In this document: piece by piece, positions 40,740 to 49,816 of the stretch
Numbering within the stretch: position 1 is the stretch's first letter
How the letters are laid out: every line of letters starts with the position of its first letter
Assembly (NCBI GenBank): GCA_965242565.1
Contig: OZ251457.1
Coordinates: 868,001 to 932,000, forward strand
DNA from: CATQGW01 sp965242565
GTDB taxonomy: Bacteria > Chloroflexota > Dehalococcoidia > Bin125
DNA length: 64,000 nucleotides
Reading direction: 5' to 3'
Notes under the pieces: generated by a model
Told to the model about the DNA's origin: nothing
Databases searched by the model: none
What the model saw: only the letters and a program-made list of their open reading frames with translations
Made by a program: the position numbers and the translations under genes

Positions 40740-43700
40740 TTACTCCACCCAGTAGATATCGCCCGGGCGAACCACGAAATCGCCCGAGCCGCTGCGCAGG
40801 ATGCCGTCGTCGACCGCGTAGGTCAGCCAGCGGAACGGCTGGCTGCGCACAATGTGAATCGCGTCCAGACCCTCCACGCCGGCGACCAGCGCCGACGCCC
40901 GAATCGACTGCGCGCCCAACCAGACCCCGAAGCCCGACTCCGCGCCGCGGCTCATCTGCTCGACCAGCGTCGCCGCCGGCACGGTGATCGTGAAGGCTTG
41001 CAGCTGCTGCTGCTCGCCCGCCGTGACCCGGACATAGCCGCTGCCCGCGCGGGGCGACAGCCAGGCCGAGGACGCCGCCCCGCCGGTCGTGACCAGATCC
41101 GCGTCCAGCCGCACCAGCGCCGCGCCTCCGGTGGGCGCAACCGCGCTCCACTCGACCGCCGTGCCGTCGGGCACCGCGTTGCCGTCCGCGTCGACGATCG
41201 TCGCACTCAGCGTGAACCGCTCATTGGGCCCCGGGGTCGTCTCGGGCGCGCTCAGCGTGATCTCGGCGGGCGGGCCGGCCAGCCGGAAGGTCGTCGTCGC
41301 CGTCAGCCCGCGCGCGCGCAACTCCAGCGTGTACTCGCCCGACGGCAGCGGCTCGTCCGCTGCCGCGTTCACGTTCAGCCGCGCCTTCGCGCGCAGATCA
41401 CCCAGCGCAAGCTCCCGCGTCGCCAGCTCCTGGCTCCGCAGCACGATCGTGATGGCGTTGAGCGCCACCGGGAAATCGGCGCTCTGCGCGTCCCAGGCGC
41501 GGAACCGCCGCTCACCCACAGTGACGCAGATCGGGTGCCCCCCCTGGTTGGCGCTGAACTCCGACGCCTGCTGCGCCACCGGATTCGGGACTACGCCCCA
41601 GCCGCCCACGGTCAGCGGGAACGCCGGGTAGATTCCGCCCGTCGCGCAGTGCTCCGAAGTCAGCGGCCACTGCACCGCGATCTTGTCCGACGCCACCCGC
41701 TTGCCGTCCGGCCCCGTGAGCCGATACGACGCGGCCTGCGTCGGCGCCGGCACCACCTGGCCCAGCCGATCCGTGGCGGTCACCAGCAGCTCCAGCACAT
41801 CGCTGTTGTCATCGCCCACATTGCTGTCCGGCGTGCCCACATTCGTCAGCGTGCCCGACACCGCTGCGATGCTCAGCGCCGTCGGCCGGCCGGCCAGCAC
41901 CACCTCGCGCGGCTCCGATTCGCGGCTCATGCCGTCGGCGGCGATCACCAGCGCGCTGACCCGCGCCGTGCCCTCGCGCCCGGGATGCGTGAGCGTGATC
42001 GGGATGTTGTCCGCATTCCCGCTGTTCAGCGCCGAGACATCAATCCGGCAGGTGGTGCCCCCGCTGCCCGTCGCGCAGCCGCCGGCGAAGTCGGTGTTCA
42101 GCGTGCCGAGCGTGGAGGTCACGATCGCCGAGGCGACGCTGCCCGTCGCCGCGGCTTTCTCGAGTTCGTTCAGAATTTGCAGCCGCAGCACGGTGCTCGA
42201 ACCGCTCAGGCTCAGCGCGCTGGGGTGCGGGCGGTCGTCCGTCGCGTCGTTCGGCGTGCCCCGGTCGTCGGTGGCGAAGTCCAGCCGCACCTGGTCGACC
42301 TCCTGCACATCGGCGATGCGCAGCCGCAGCGTGGCGGTGCGCCGCACGCTCAGCGGGTTGCCGTCGGCGTCCTCGCCGTAGACCAGCGTCACGCTGCCGC
42401 TAATCGTCAGCGGCCCGTCCGGCGTGCCCTTCGGAATCACCACCCGCGCGTCGCCCAGGTCCACCGTGCAGACCGAGGTGCGCGTCGTGCCGTCCGCGTC
42501 CGTCCGCTCGGTGATCGGGCAGGTGAGCGGCGCCGACAGCGTCCAGATCCGACCGGGGCCGACATTGCTGCCGCCGGCCTGGGTTCCCTCGGTTGCCGAG
42601 ACGGCCAGCACGTTGCTGTTCAGATTCCAGTACAGAGCCCGGCCCCAGCGCTCCTGGGCGCGCTGGTACGTCGCCGTCGGCGCCAGCTGCTCCGTGGCGT
42701 CGGCGTCGGTCGCGCTGGCCCAGCTCCCGTCGGCGGGCCGCTCGAAGAACAGCACCCGGCCCTGGTTGGCGTTGCTGCCGACCTGGCGGGTGGGGTCGCC
42801 CAGCGCAAAGGTCTGGCCGTCGCGGTTGAAGCCGAAGCCGCCCCAGCGGCCCCCGTCGTCCACCCCCGTGATCTGCGCGGTCGGCGCGCTCGGGCCCGAC
42901 GCCCAGTCGCTCGGCGAGTCCACCTGGAAAATGTTCACCGCGTCGTTAAACCGGTCGCTGGCCGCCAGCGTCGTGCCGTCGGGCGAGAGCGCCAGCCGCT
43001 CGCCCAGGTAGTAGTTCCGGCTGGTGGACCAGTCGAATGAGAACGACCAGGTCGGCGCTTGCACCCGCTTGTCCGGGCCCGTCCCGTAATGCGAGGCCTG
43101 ACTGAAGCTTGAGGCGTCGGCGTCCCACGCGATTTCGGTCCGGTCCGGGGTCGTCTCCGTCTTGTAGTTGGGTACCGCGCTCCAGCCCCCGGTCGGCGCG
43201 GTGAAGACCAGCAGCTCGCCGTGCCAGGGGAGGTTGTTGCCGCCGCGGAACTGGCCCGAACCGGCCGCCTGGGTCGAGGAGAAGCGCTTGCCCGGCGCCG
43301 AGACCGCCAGCACGCTGCCGTCGGCCGAAAGCGCCACGTAGTAGCCGAACTCCGCGTGCCCCATCGTGCTGCTCTGGCCGACATCGCCGATCCAGGAGCT
43401 GACCGAGCGGCAGTAGGTGTCGCAATTTGCCGCATCTTGCGGATCGAACGGCCGCTCGTTGGCGGCGTTGCCCCAGGGCGGAATCACCACCGGGCTGACC
43501 CGCACCGCGTCGCCCCAGTTCAGCGCGCTCCAGCCGCCCGACGGGCGCGTGTAGACGTAGACCGAGCCCACATCATGCATGCGGCGCGCGCCCACCGCCA
43601 GCGTGCCGCCGTCGGCCGAAATCGCCACCGCCTCGCCGTAGAAGGCCAGATCACCCTGGGTGCATACAGGCGACGTGCAGAAGCTGTCCATGGGGCGGAG

Positions 43701-44624
43701 GTACCCCCTGGACCGCAGCTCGGGCATCGGATTCGAGGCCGGCACCCGGACGACGCGCCGCCGGGTCATCGTGTCGGCGCTGTGGTCGATCTCGTAGATC
43801 ACCAGCGCGCCCATCTCGGTCAGGCTGATGCCATTTTGGTTCTCGAAGGCGGCGCTGCCCCAGCCCACGAACAGCCAGGCCGTGTCCTCGTCTTCCTGCC
43901 AGACGGCGACCGCGCTGCCGGTGTTGTCCTCGTTCACTCGCGATCGCCCCCAGCTCCATGGCCCGTTGTTGTTGGTCGCGCAGGTGTTGCCGGAAATTTT
44001 GAACGTGCAGGCCCTACCGTCATTACCAGGCAGCCGCAGCCAGTCATAGACGCCGCTTCCGATCTGTTCGCCCGTCGAGGCCTTGAAGGCGTAGATGGGG
44101 TTGCGCTTGTAGGTGCGGCCGGTTTGGTCAAAGGCGCGGGCCACGATCGTGTCGCCGTCGTAGGCCAGCAGGCGCAGCACGGCGCCGGTAGGCAGCGCGG
44201 TGTTGGTGCTTGGGTTGAGCAGGCCGGTGATGTCGTCGCTCAGTTCCTGGCCTCTGACCAGTTCCTGGTCGGCGGGCAGGCTGAGGCTCGCGCGGTCGGT
44301 GGTCTCCCAGGACTGGTGGGCGGAGAGCCTGAGGTCGCCGGCGCTGACGCTGAGCGTGTCGGGCGTCTCCGTGAGCCGCACCGACCCGCGCACGGTGATG
44401 GTGGAGCCGGCCTGCACCACGTTGTCGGAGTCGTCGACCAGCGAGAGCGTCAGTTCGAGTCCTTCGGGGACGGCGGGTTGCTGCGCGGCGGCGGGGGTCA
44501 GGGCGGTCAGGGCCGCGCCGCCGAGCGCGAGCAGCGCGGCCAGCGCCAGCAGCGCGGCAAGCCGGGATGTCGCGCGGGCGGCAAGGCTGCGCAAGTCCAA
44601 CAGAGGCGACATCAACGGCGGCAT
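40740..44624 (-). CDS. large secreted protein with FG-GAP-type propeller repeats and Ig-like domains
   Basis: 1294 residues. A signal peptide (about 1-47, ending LTPAAAQQ) is followed by a beta domain, then at least five propeller-type repeats: FYGEAVAISADGGTLAVGAR near 326, FGYYVALSADGSVLAVSAP near 425, YLGERLALSPDGTTLAASD near 541, RWGGFGFNRDGQTFALGD near 590, RWGRALYWNLNSNVLAVSA near 657. Ig- or invasin-like segments fill 750-1180 (PAEITLSAPETTPGPNERFT near 1117). It ends with a module (RWLTYAVDDGILRSG, RPGDIYWVE) like that in the 7362 protein. No membrane anchor or sorting signal is visible. ATG 44624 has GAGGAAAGG upstream. Adhesion or surface coating is a guess. Confidence 0.8.
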   Translation of the reverse strand: MPPLMSPLLDLRSLAARATSRLAALLALAALLALGGAALTALTPAAAQQPAVPEGLELTLSLVDDSDNVVQAGSTITVRGSVRLTETPDTLSVSAGDLRLSAHQSWETTDRASLSLPADQELVRGQELSDDITGLLNPSTNTALPTGAVLRLLAYDGDTIVARAFDQTGRTYKRNPIYAFKASTGEQIGSGVYDWLRLPGNDGRACTFKISGNTCATNNNGPWSWGRSRVNEDNTGSAVAVWQEDEDTAWLFVGWGSAAFENQNGISLTEMGALVIYEIDHSADTMTRRRVVRVPASNPMPELRSRGYLRPMDSFCTSPVCTQGDLAFYGEAVAISADGGTLAVGARRMHDVGSVYVYTRPSGGWSALNWGDAVRVSPVVIPPWGNAANERPFDPQDAANCDTYCRSVSSWIGDVGQSSTMGHAEFGYYVALSADGSVLAVSAPGKRFSSTQAAGSGQFRGGNNLPWHGELLVFTAPTGGWSAVPNYKTETTPDRTEIAWDADASSFSQASHYGTGPDKRVQAPTWSFSFDWSTSRNYYLGERLALSPDGTTLAASDRFNDAVNIFQVDSPSDWASGPSAPTAQITGVDDGGRWGGFGFNRDGQTFALGDPTRQVGSNANQGRVLFFERPADGSWASATDADATEQLAPTATYQRAQERWGRALYWNLNSNVLAVSATEGTQAGGSNVGPGRIWTLSAPLTCPITERTDADGTTRTSVCTVDLGDARVVIPKGTPDGPLTISGSVTLVYGEDADGNPLSVRRTATLRLRIADVQEVDQVRLDFATDDRGTPNDATDDRPHPSALSLSGSSTVLRLQILNELEKAAATGSVASAIVTSTLGTLNTDFAGGCATGSGGTTCRIDVSALNSGNADNIPITLTHPGREGTARVSALVIAADGMSRESEPREVVLAGRPTALSIAAVSGTLTNVGTPDSNVGDDNSDVLELLVTATDRLGQVVPAPTQAASYRLTGPDGKRVASDKIAVQWPLTSEHCATGGIYPAFPLTVGGWGVVPNPVAQQASEFSANQGGHPICVTVGERRFRAWDAQSADFPVALNAITIVLRSQELATRELALGDLRAKARLNVNAAADEPLPSGEYTLELRARGLTATTTFRLAGPPAEITLSAPETTPGPNERFTLSATIVDADGNAVPDGTAVEWSAVAPTGGAALVRLDADLVTTGGAASSAWLSPRAGSGYVRVTAGEQQQLQAFTITVPAATLVEQMSRGAESGFGVWLGAQSIRASALVAGVEGLDAIHIVRSQPFRWLTYAVDDGILRSGSGDFVVRPGDIYWVE

Positions 44625-44844
44625 AGGCGGGCCCTTTCCTCGCACACAGCGCCGCGCGCGCATCCCGCGCAGCGCTGCATCTCGCGCAGCACCATCAAGC
44701 ACGTTACGTGAACCCCACTCTAGCAGCCATCCCCACTCCCCCCGCCATCCAAGCGGTCCACCCCCCGCCGCCCGCCTCGTCATTCCCGCCCCCCCTTCCG
44801 TCATTCCCGCGCCCTCTTCCCCCGTCGTTCGCGCCCCCTTCCGT

Positions 44845-44970
44845 CGCCCCAACCCCCTCTCCGTCGCCCCAGACCACCACCTCCGTCGCCCCACGCCGCC
44901 ACCTCCGTCGCCCCAACCCCCTCTCCGTCGCCCCAACCCCCTCTCCGTCGCCCCAGACTTGATCTGGGGC
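44845..44970. repeat. array of truncated family B ends
   Basis: At least six copies of CCGTCGCCCC at spacings of about 17-24 bases separated by short C-rich filler, leading into the complete core at 44950. They look like 5' ends of family B repeats without the hairpin. The interval 44625-45146 has no gene. Confidence 0.7.
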
Positions 44971-45090
44971 CCAAACCCAAGCCACTTCGCAGCGCTGAGG
45001 TCCCGAGTCATCCCCCCACGCCGTTCGCGGGCTGCCCGGTGCGCCGCGCCGCCAACAACCGCCGCATAGGCCCCAGATCAAGTCTGGGGC
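44950..45090 (-). repeat. family B composite repeat, copy 3 (reverse orientation)
   Basis: Cores at 44950-44970 and 45070-45090, 120 bases apart. The spacer (CCCAAACCCAAGCC... on the plus strand, ending near GCCGTTCGCGGG and ACCGCCGCATA) is the reverse complement of the spacer layout in the other copies, so the whole element is inverted. It lies on the left of the GIY-YIG gene. Confidence 0.8.
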
Positions 45091-45138
45091 GACGGAAAAA
45101 GGGGCGGCAACGGAAAAAGGGGCGGCGACGGAAAAAGG
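45091..45138 (+). repeat. 18-bp tandem repeat at the end of family B copy 3
   Basis: Three units of CGGAAAAAGGGGCGGC with two extra bases, directly after the outer core of copy 3. They repeat the normal outer flank (GACGGAAA) of family B. Confidence 0.7.
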
Positions 45139-45146
45139 CGCAGCCC

Positions 45147-45446
45147 TCAAGCCGAGGCCGCAACCTCCTCATAGAGGTCGCGCCAGAGCGGGTTGCGCTC
45201 CTGAATCAGCGCCGTCTTCCACTTCCGATTCCAGCTCTTCAGACGCTTCTCGTGGAGAATCGCCTCCTCCATCGAGCCGTGCAGCTCATACCAGACCAGT
45301 TGCTTGATCCCGTAGCGCCGCGTGTGCTCGCCGCCCAGCCCCTGCTTGTGCTCCCAGACGCGGCGCACCAAATCCGATGTGACGCCGATGTACAGCGCCC
45401 CATTGGCGTGCTTGGCCAAGATATAGACGCAGGGCGACTTGCTCAC
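45147..45446 (-). CDS. GIY-YIG endonuclease domain protein
   Basis: 99 residues, a single GIY-YIG nuclease domain. VYILAKHANGALYIGVTSDL gives the two Tyr-containing strands, RRVWEHKQG carries the catalytic Arg region, and MEEAILHEKRLKSWNRKWK includes the Glu that binds metal. The end ERNPLWRDLYEEV is typical of the short stand-alone family also common in Alphaproteobacteria. Family B composite repeats flank it: an inverted copy on the left and two direct copies on the right. Nicking or cutting DNA is the family activity; action on the repeats is an inference. Confidence 0.9.
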   Translation of the reverse strand: MSKSPCVYILAKHANGALYIGVTSDLVRRVWEHKQGLGGEHTRRYGIKQLVWYELHGSMEEAILHEKRLKSWNRKWKTALIQERNPLWRDLYEEVAASA

Positions 45447-45541
45447 CCCCGCATCCTAACCCCGCCCCGCCCCCACCGCCACCCCCCAGGATCCGTCGCC
45501 CCATACCACCACCTCCGCCGCCCCACGCCACCACCTCCGTC

Positions 45542-45680
45542 GCCCCAGACTTGATCTGGGGCCCATACGGCAGTCGTTGGCGAGACCAAGCCCCGGAGTC
45601 CCCGTGAACGGTGTCAGCGGACGGCTTGGGACTCCGCGCCGCGAAGGGGCTTGGGCTTGGGTTCCAGATCAAGTCTGGAA
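45542..45680 (+). repeat. family B composite repeat, copy 4 (forward)
   Basis: Forward core 45542-45562, inverted core 45662-45680, spacing 120. The region 45447-46028 between the GIY-YIG and MFS genes consists of copies 4 and 5 with flanks; no gene seen. Confidence 0.85.
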
Positions 45681-45738
45681 CGACGGAAAGAGAACGGCGT
45701 TGGCAGGACATCCCTGGTCCCACGCCGCCCCCTCCGTC

Positions 45739-45877
45739 GCCCCAGACTTGATCTGGGGCCCATACGGCGGTCGTTGGCGAGACCAAGCCCCGGAGTCCCC
45801 GTGAACGGTGTCAGCGGACGGCTTGGGACTCCGCGCCGCGAAGGGGCTTGGGCTTGGGTTCCAGATCAAGTCTGGAA
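45739..45877 (+). repeat. family B composite repeat, copy 5 (forward)
   Basis: Forward core 45739-45759, inverted core 45859-45877, spacing 120. Almost identical to copy 4 over about 165 bases (two differences seen by eye), 197 bases downstream. Confidence 0.85.
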
Positions 45878-45944
45878 CGACGGAAAGGGAACGGCGTCAG
45901 CGGACGGTTCGAGACCTCCACGCTGCGAAGGGGCTTGGGCTTGG

Positions 45945-45965
45945 GCCCCAGATCAAGTCTGGGGC
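45945..45965 (-). repeat. family B extra inverted core
   Basis: GCCCCAGA-TCAAG-TCTGGGGC, 86 bases after the inverted core of copy 5, the same step as 40358/40444. Confidence 0.8.
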
Positions 45966-46028
45966 GACGGATCCTGGTCGACGACGGAAGGGGGTGACGC
46001 GGCGCGACGAGCGGCGCGAAAGCCGACC

Positions 46029-47417
46029 CTACCGCGAGGCCTTTTGCGCCGACATCAGAGCCACAGGCCGCAGCGTATCGAGCGCTGCGCCGCGCAGATC
46101 GGGGGTTGCGGCGATTGGGATCTGGGGCGCAGGGGCGCGGCGGATCAGGGCGAGCCAGCCCATGCCGCCGCCGACGGTGATCACGAGGCTGAGCAGGCCC
46201 AGGACGGCCATCACCTCGCGCTCGCCGAGCACATCCGCGAACACGCCGACAGGCAGGCCGATCAGCATTTGCAGTCCCCAGCCCATCATCGTGAAGCTCA
46301 TCACGCGCCCGTAGTAGGCGGGCTCGGTGTGCGTCATGATGTTGGCCTGGAGCAGCATCATGGGTCCCTGTAGGCCGGGGCCCATGATGCCCAGCGCGAC
46401 GGCGGCGTGTCCGTAGGCACCGGCGCCGGCCATGATGAAGTGGCCCAGCCCCATCAGCGCGATCATCGCCAGCAGCACCGGCCAGGCCCAGCGCGAGGTG
46501 GCCAGCCCGGCGATGATCAGGCCCGCCGCAGCGGCGCCCAGCCCGTAGACGAGCAGCAGCAAGCCCTGGTCGGCGGCGGGGCGCTCGAGCACTTCGACCA
46601 TGTAGCGGGGCAGGACGATGCGGAAGACGGAGCCGACGACGATGGTGGCGAGCAGCAGCGCCATCATGAAGCGCAGTTGCGGTCTGCGCCAGATGTAGAG
46701 CGCGCCGGCCGCGATGTCGCGCCGCACGCTGCGGGCCGGCCGCTGTGCAGTCGGCTGTGCAGTCGGCTGGGCGGCAGTCTCGCTCTGCGCCTGCGGCGCC
46801 TCCTGCGGCTTGCGGTAGCGCATCACGGCGACGGTCGCCACGCCGATGAAGACCAGGACGGCCATCGTGAGGTAGGTGCCGCCCGCGCCGAGCGAGGTTT
46901 TGACCAGGATCGAAGCGACGAAGGGCGAGAACGGCTGCCCCCAGAGATGCGACATCTGGCTGAGCACGATGGCGTTGGCGACCAGACGCGGGCCGACGAT
47001 GTCGGCGGTGAAGGCCTGGCGGGCCGGGCTCATGAAGACGAAGGTCACGCCGAGGAAGAGCGAGAGGACGAAGAAGATGGGGAGTGTGAGGATGCCGGCG
47101 ACCAGCAGGAGGCCGATCAGCGCGAGGATCGCCGCGCCCGCGCCCTGGCCGAGCACGATCAGCCACTTGCGGTTGACGCGGTCCGCGACCACGCCGCCGA
47201 AGGGCGAGAGGAAGAACATCGAGAGGCCGATGGCGAAGGCGATCGTGCCGACGGCGGCGTTCGTGCCCGAGAGCTGCTCGGCCACGATGCCCATCGTGAA
47301 CATCATCATCATGTAGGCGAGCGTGGCGAAGAGCGTTCCGACAAAGAGGATGCGGAACTGGCGATGGCCGAGGGCGGCGAAGGTGGTCGAGGACCAGGCG
47401 GAGACAATTCGGATCAC
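46029..47417 (-). CDS. MFS transporter (EntS/MFS_3-like)
   Basis: 462 residues, twelve predicted membrane helices. LGHRQFRILFVGTLFATLAY opens the first helix, GGVVADRVNRKWLIVLG near 75 is the A-motif loop between helices 2 and 3, SPARQAFTADIVGPR is typical of the MFS_3 branch. The central cytoplasmic loop has a repetitive QPTAQPTAQ stretch. Efflux of a small molecule is likely; the substrate is unknown. It stands alone, divergent from recX. Confidence 0.88.
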   Translation of the reverse strand: MIRIVSAWSSTTFAALGHRQFRILFVGTLFATLAYMMMMFTMGIVAEQLSGTNAAVGTIAFAIGLSMFFLSPFGGVVADRVNRKWLIVLGQGAGAAILALIGLLLVAGILTLPIFFVLSLFLGVTFVFMSPARQAFTADIVGPRLVANAIVLSQMSHLWGQPFSPFVASILVKTSLGAGGTYLTMAVLVFIGVATVAVMRYRKPQEAPQAQSETAAQPTAQPTAQRPARSVRRDIAAGALYIWRRPQLRFMMALLLATIVVGSVFRIVLPRYMVEVLERPAADQGLLLLVYGLGAAAAGLIIAGLATSRWAWPVLLAMIALMGLGHFIMAGAGAYGHAAVALGIMGPGLQGPMMLLQANIMTHTEPAYYGRVMSFTMMGWGLQMLIGLPVGVFADVLGEREVMAVLGLLSLVITVGGGMGWLALIRRAPAPQIPIAATPDLRGAALDTLRPVALMSAQKASR

Positions 47418-47592
47418 GCGAACAGTCTACGTCCGCGCGAGCGCGCGCTCGGTTATGACAACTCCCGGCTGCGCCACGTGCATCATGGTTGCGTCGCGCG
47501 CATCAGGGTTGCGCATATGCGTTCTAAATGCGCTACAGTGAACGCTCACCCCGAACGCTCACCCGGGGAGTGCAGTGGAGGCAGGCGCCGCC

Positions 47593-48183
47593 ATGGTCCG
47601 AATTGTCGACATCGAACGCCGCGGAACGATCTGGACGATCCGCTTCGAGAGCGAGCCGCAGCTGCGCTGCTCGCGCGCCTTCGCCCGCCGGCTGCGGCTC
47701 GACGCGGGGCAGGAGATCGACCCGGCGCTGCTCGAGCGTGTCCGCGAAACCGCCGCCGTCGACCTGGCCGATCGGCTGGTCGAGCGGATCCTGCGGCGGC
47801 CGCACAGCCGCCGCGAGATCGCCGCCCGGCTGCACCAGGAGGGCGTGCCCGAAACGGCGGTGCGCGCGACGCTCGAACGGCTGATGCAGGACGCCGAGCA
47901 CGACGAGGGCGGCGACGCGCTGGAGTTGGCCCGTCGCTGCGTGCCGCAGGGCGGGCAAGACTGGAACGAGGTGCGCCGTAAATGCGGCCGGCGGCTGCAA
48001 CGCCGCGGCTTCAGCGCGGCCACCGCGCTGCGCGCCGTGCAGACCGCCTGGCAGGAAGCGCAGCAGCCCCGACGCTCGCCCGGCCGGCCGCGCTATGCGC
48101 CCGACGACATCCCCGACGACATCGAGGTCGAATCCGTCGGCAGCGCGAACGGTAGCGCAAAATTTCGATCGCGCGTACCATGA
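47593..48183 (+). CDS. recX: regulatory protein RecX
   Basis: 196 residues, all helical, made of three-helix RecX repeats: LADRLVERILRRPHSRREIA with ARLHQEGVPETAVRATLERL near 55-100, then ARRCVPQGGQDWNEVRRKCG and RRLQRRGFSAATALRAVQ. RecX caps and disassembles RecA filaments. It usually directly follows recA; here 7.4 kb of other DNA separates them. ATG 47593 has GGAGG upstream; a GTG at 47575 is an alternative start. Confidence 0.88.
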   Translation: MVRIVDIERRGTIWTIRFESEPQLRCSRAFARRLRLDAGQEIDPALLERVRETAAVDLADRLVERILRRPHSRREIAARLHQEGVPETAVRATLERLMQDAEHDEGGDALELARRCVPQGGQDWNEVRRKCGRRLQRRGFSAATALRAVQTAWQEAQQPRRSPGRPRYAPDDIPDDIEVESVGSANGSAKFRSRVP

Positions 48184-48196
48184 CTCCAGTACGAAC

Positions 48197-48225
48197 CGCC
48201 GCCCCGACTCCAGGTCGGGGCGGCG
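48197..48225 (+). terminator. strong hairpin between recX and rny
   Basis: Perfect 11-base stem (CGCCGCCCCGA with TCGGGGCGGCG) around a 7-base loop. No T-run follows, so it is a weak candidate for termination; an mRNA-stability or attenuator hairpin before rny is equally possible. Confidence 0.45.
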
Positions 48226-48275
48226 CCACCACCGGCGCAGCGATATGCCGATGACAACGACAATGCGAGGACACC

Positions 48276-49754
<1,479 letters not shown>

Positions 49755-49816
49755 TGTGGACGCGCGCTAATGTGTACGCGCGTTAGCGCCGGCGGCCGCT
49801 AGAGCTGGCCATTGTT

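Noticed and set aside
40332..43040. 902-codon plus-strand open frame
   Set aside because: Antisense to the FG-GAP protein and starting inside repeats; amino acid make-up is Arg-rich noise.
44704..45150. Open frames inside the repeat cluster around 44.7-45.1 kb
   Set aside because: They translate tandem repeats (for example repeated PFSVAAPFSVA) and carry no gene signal.
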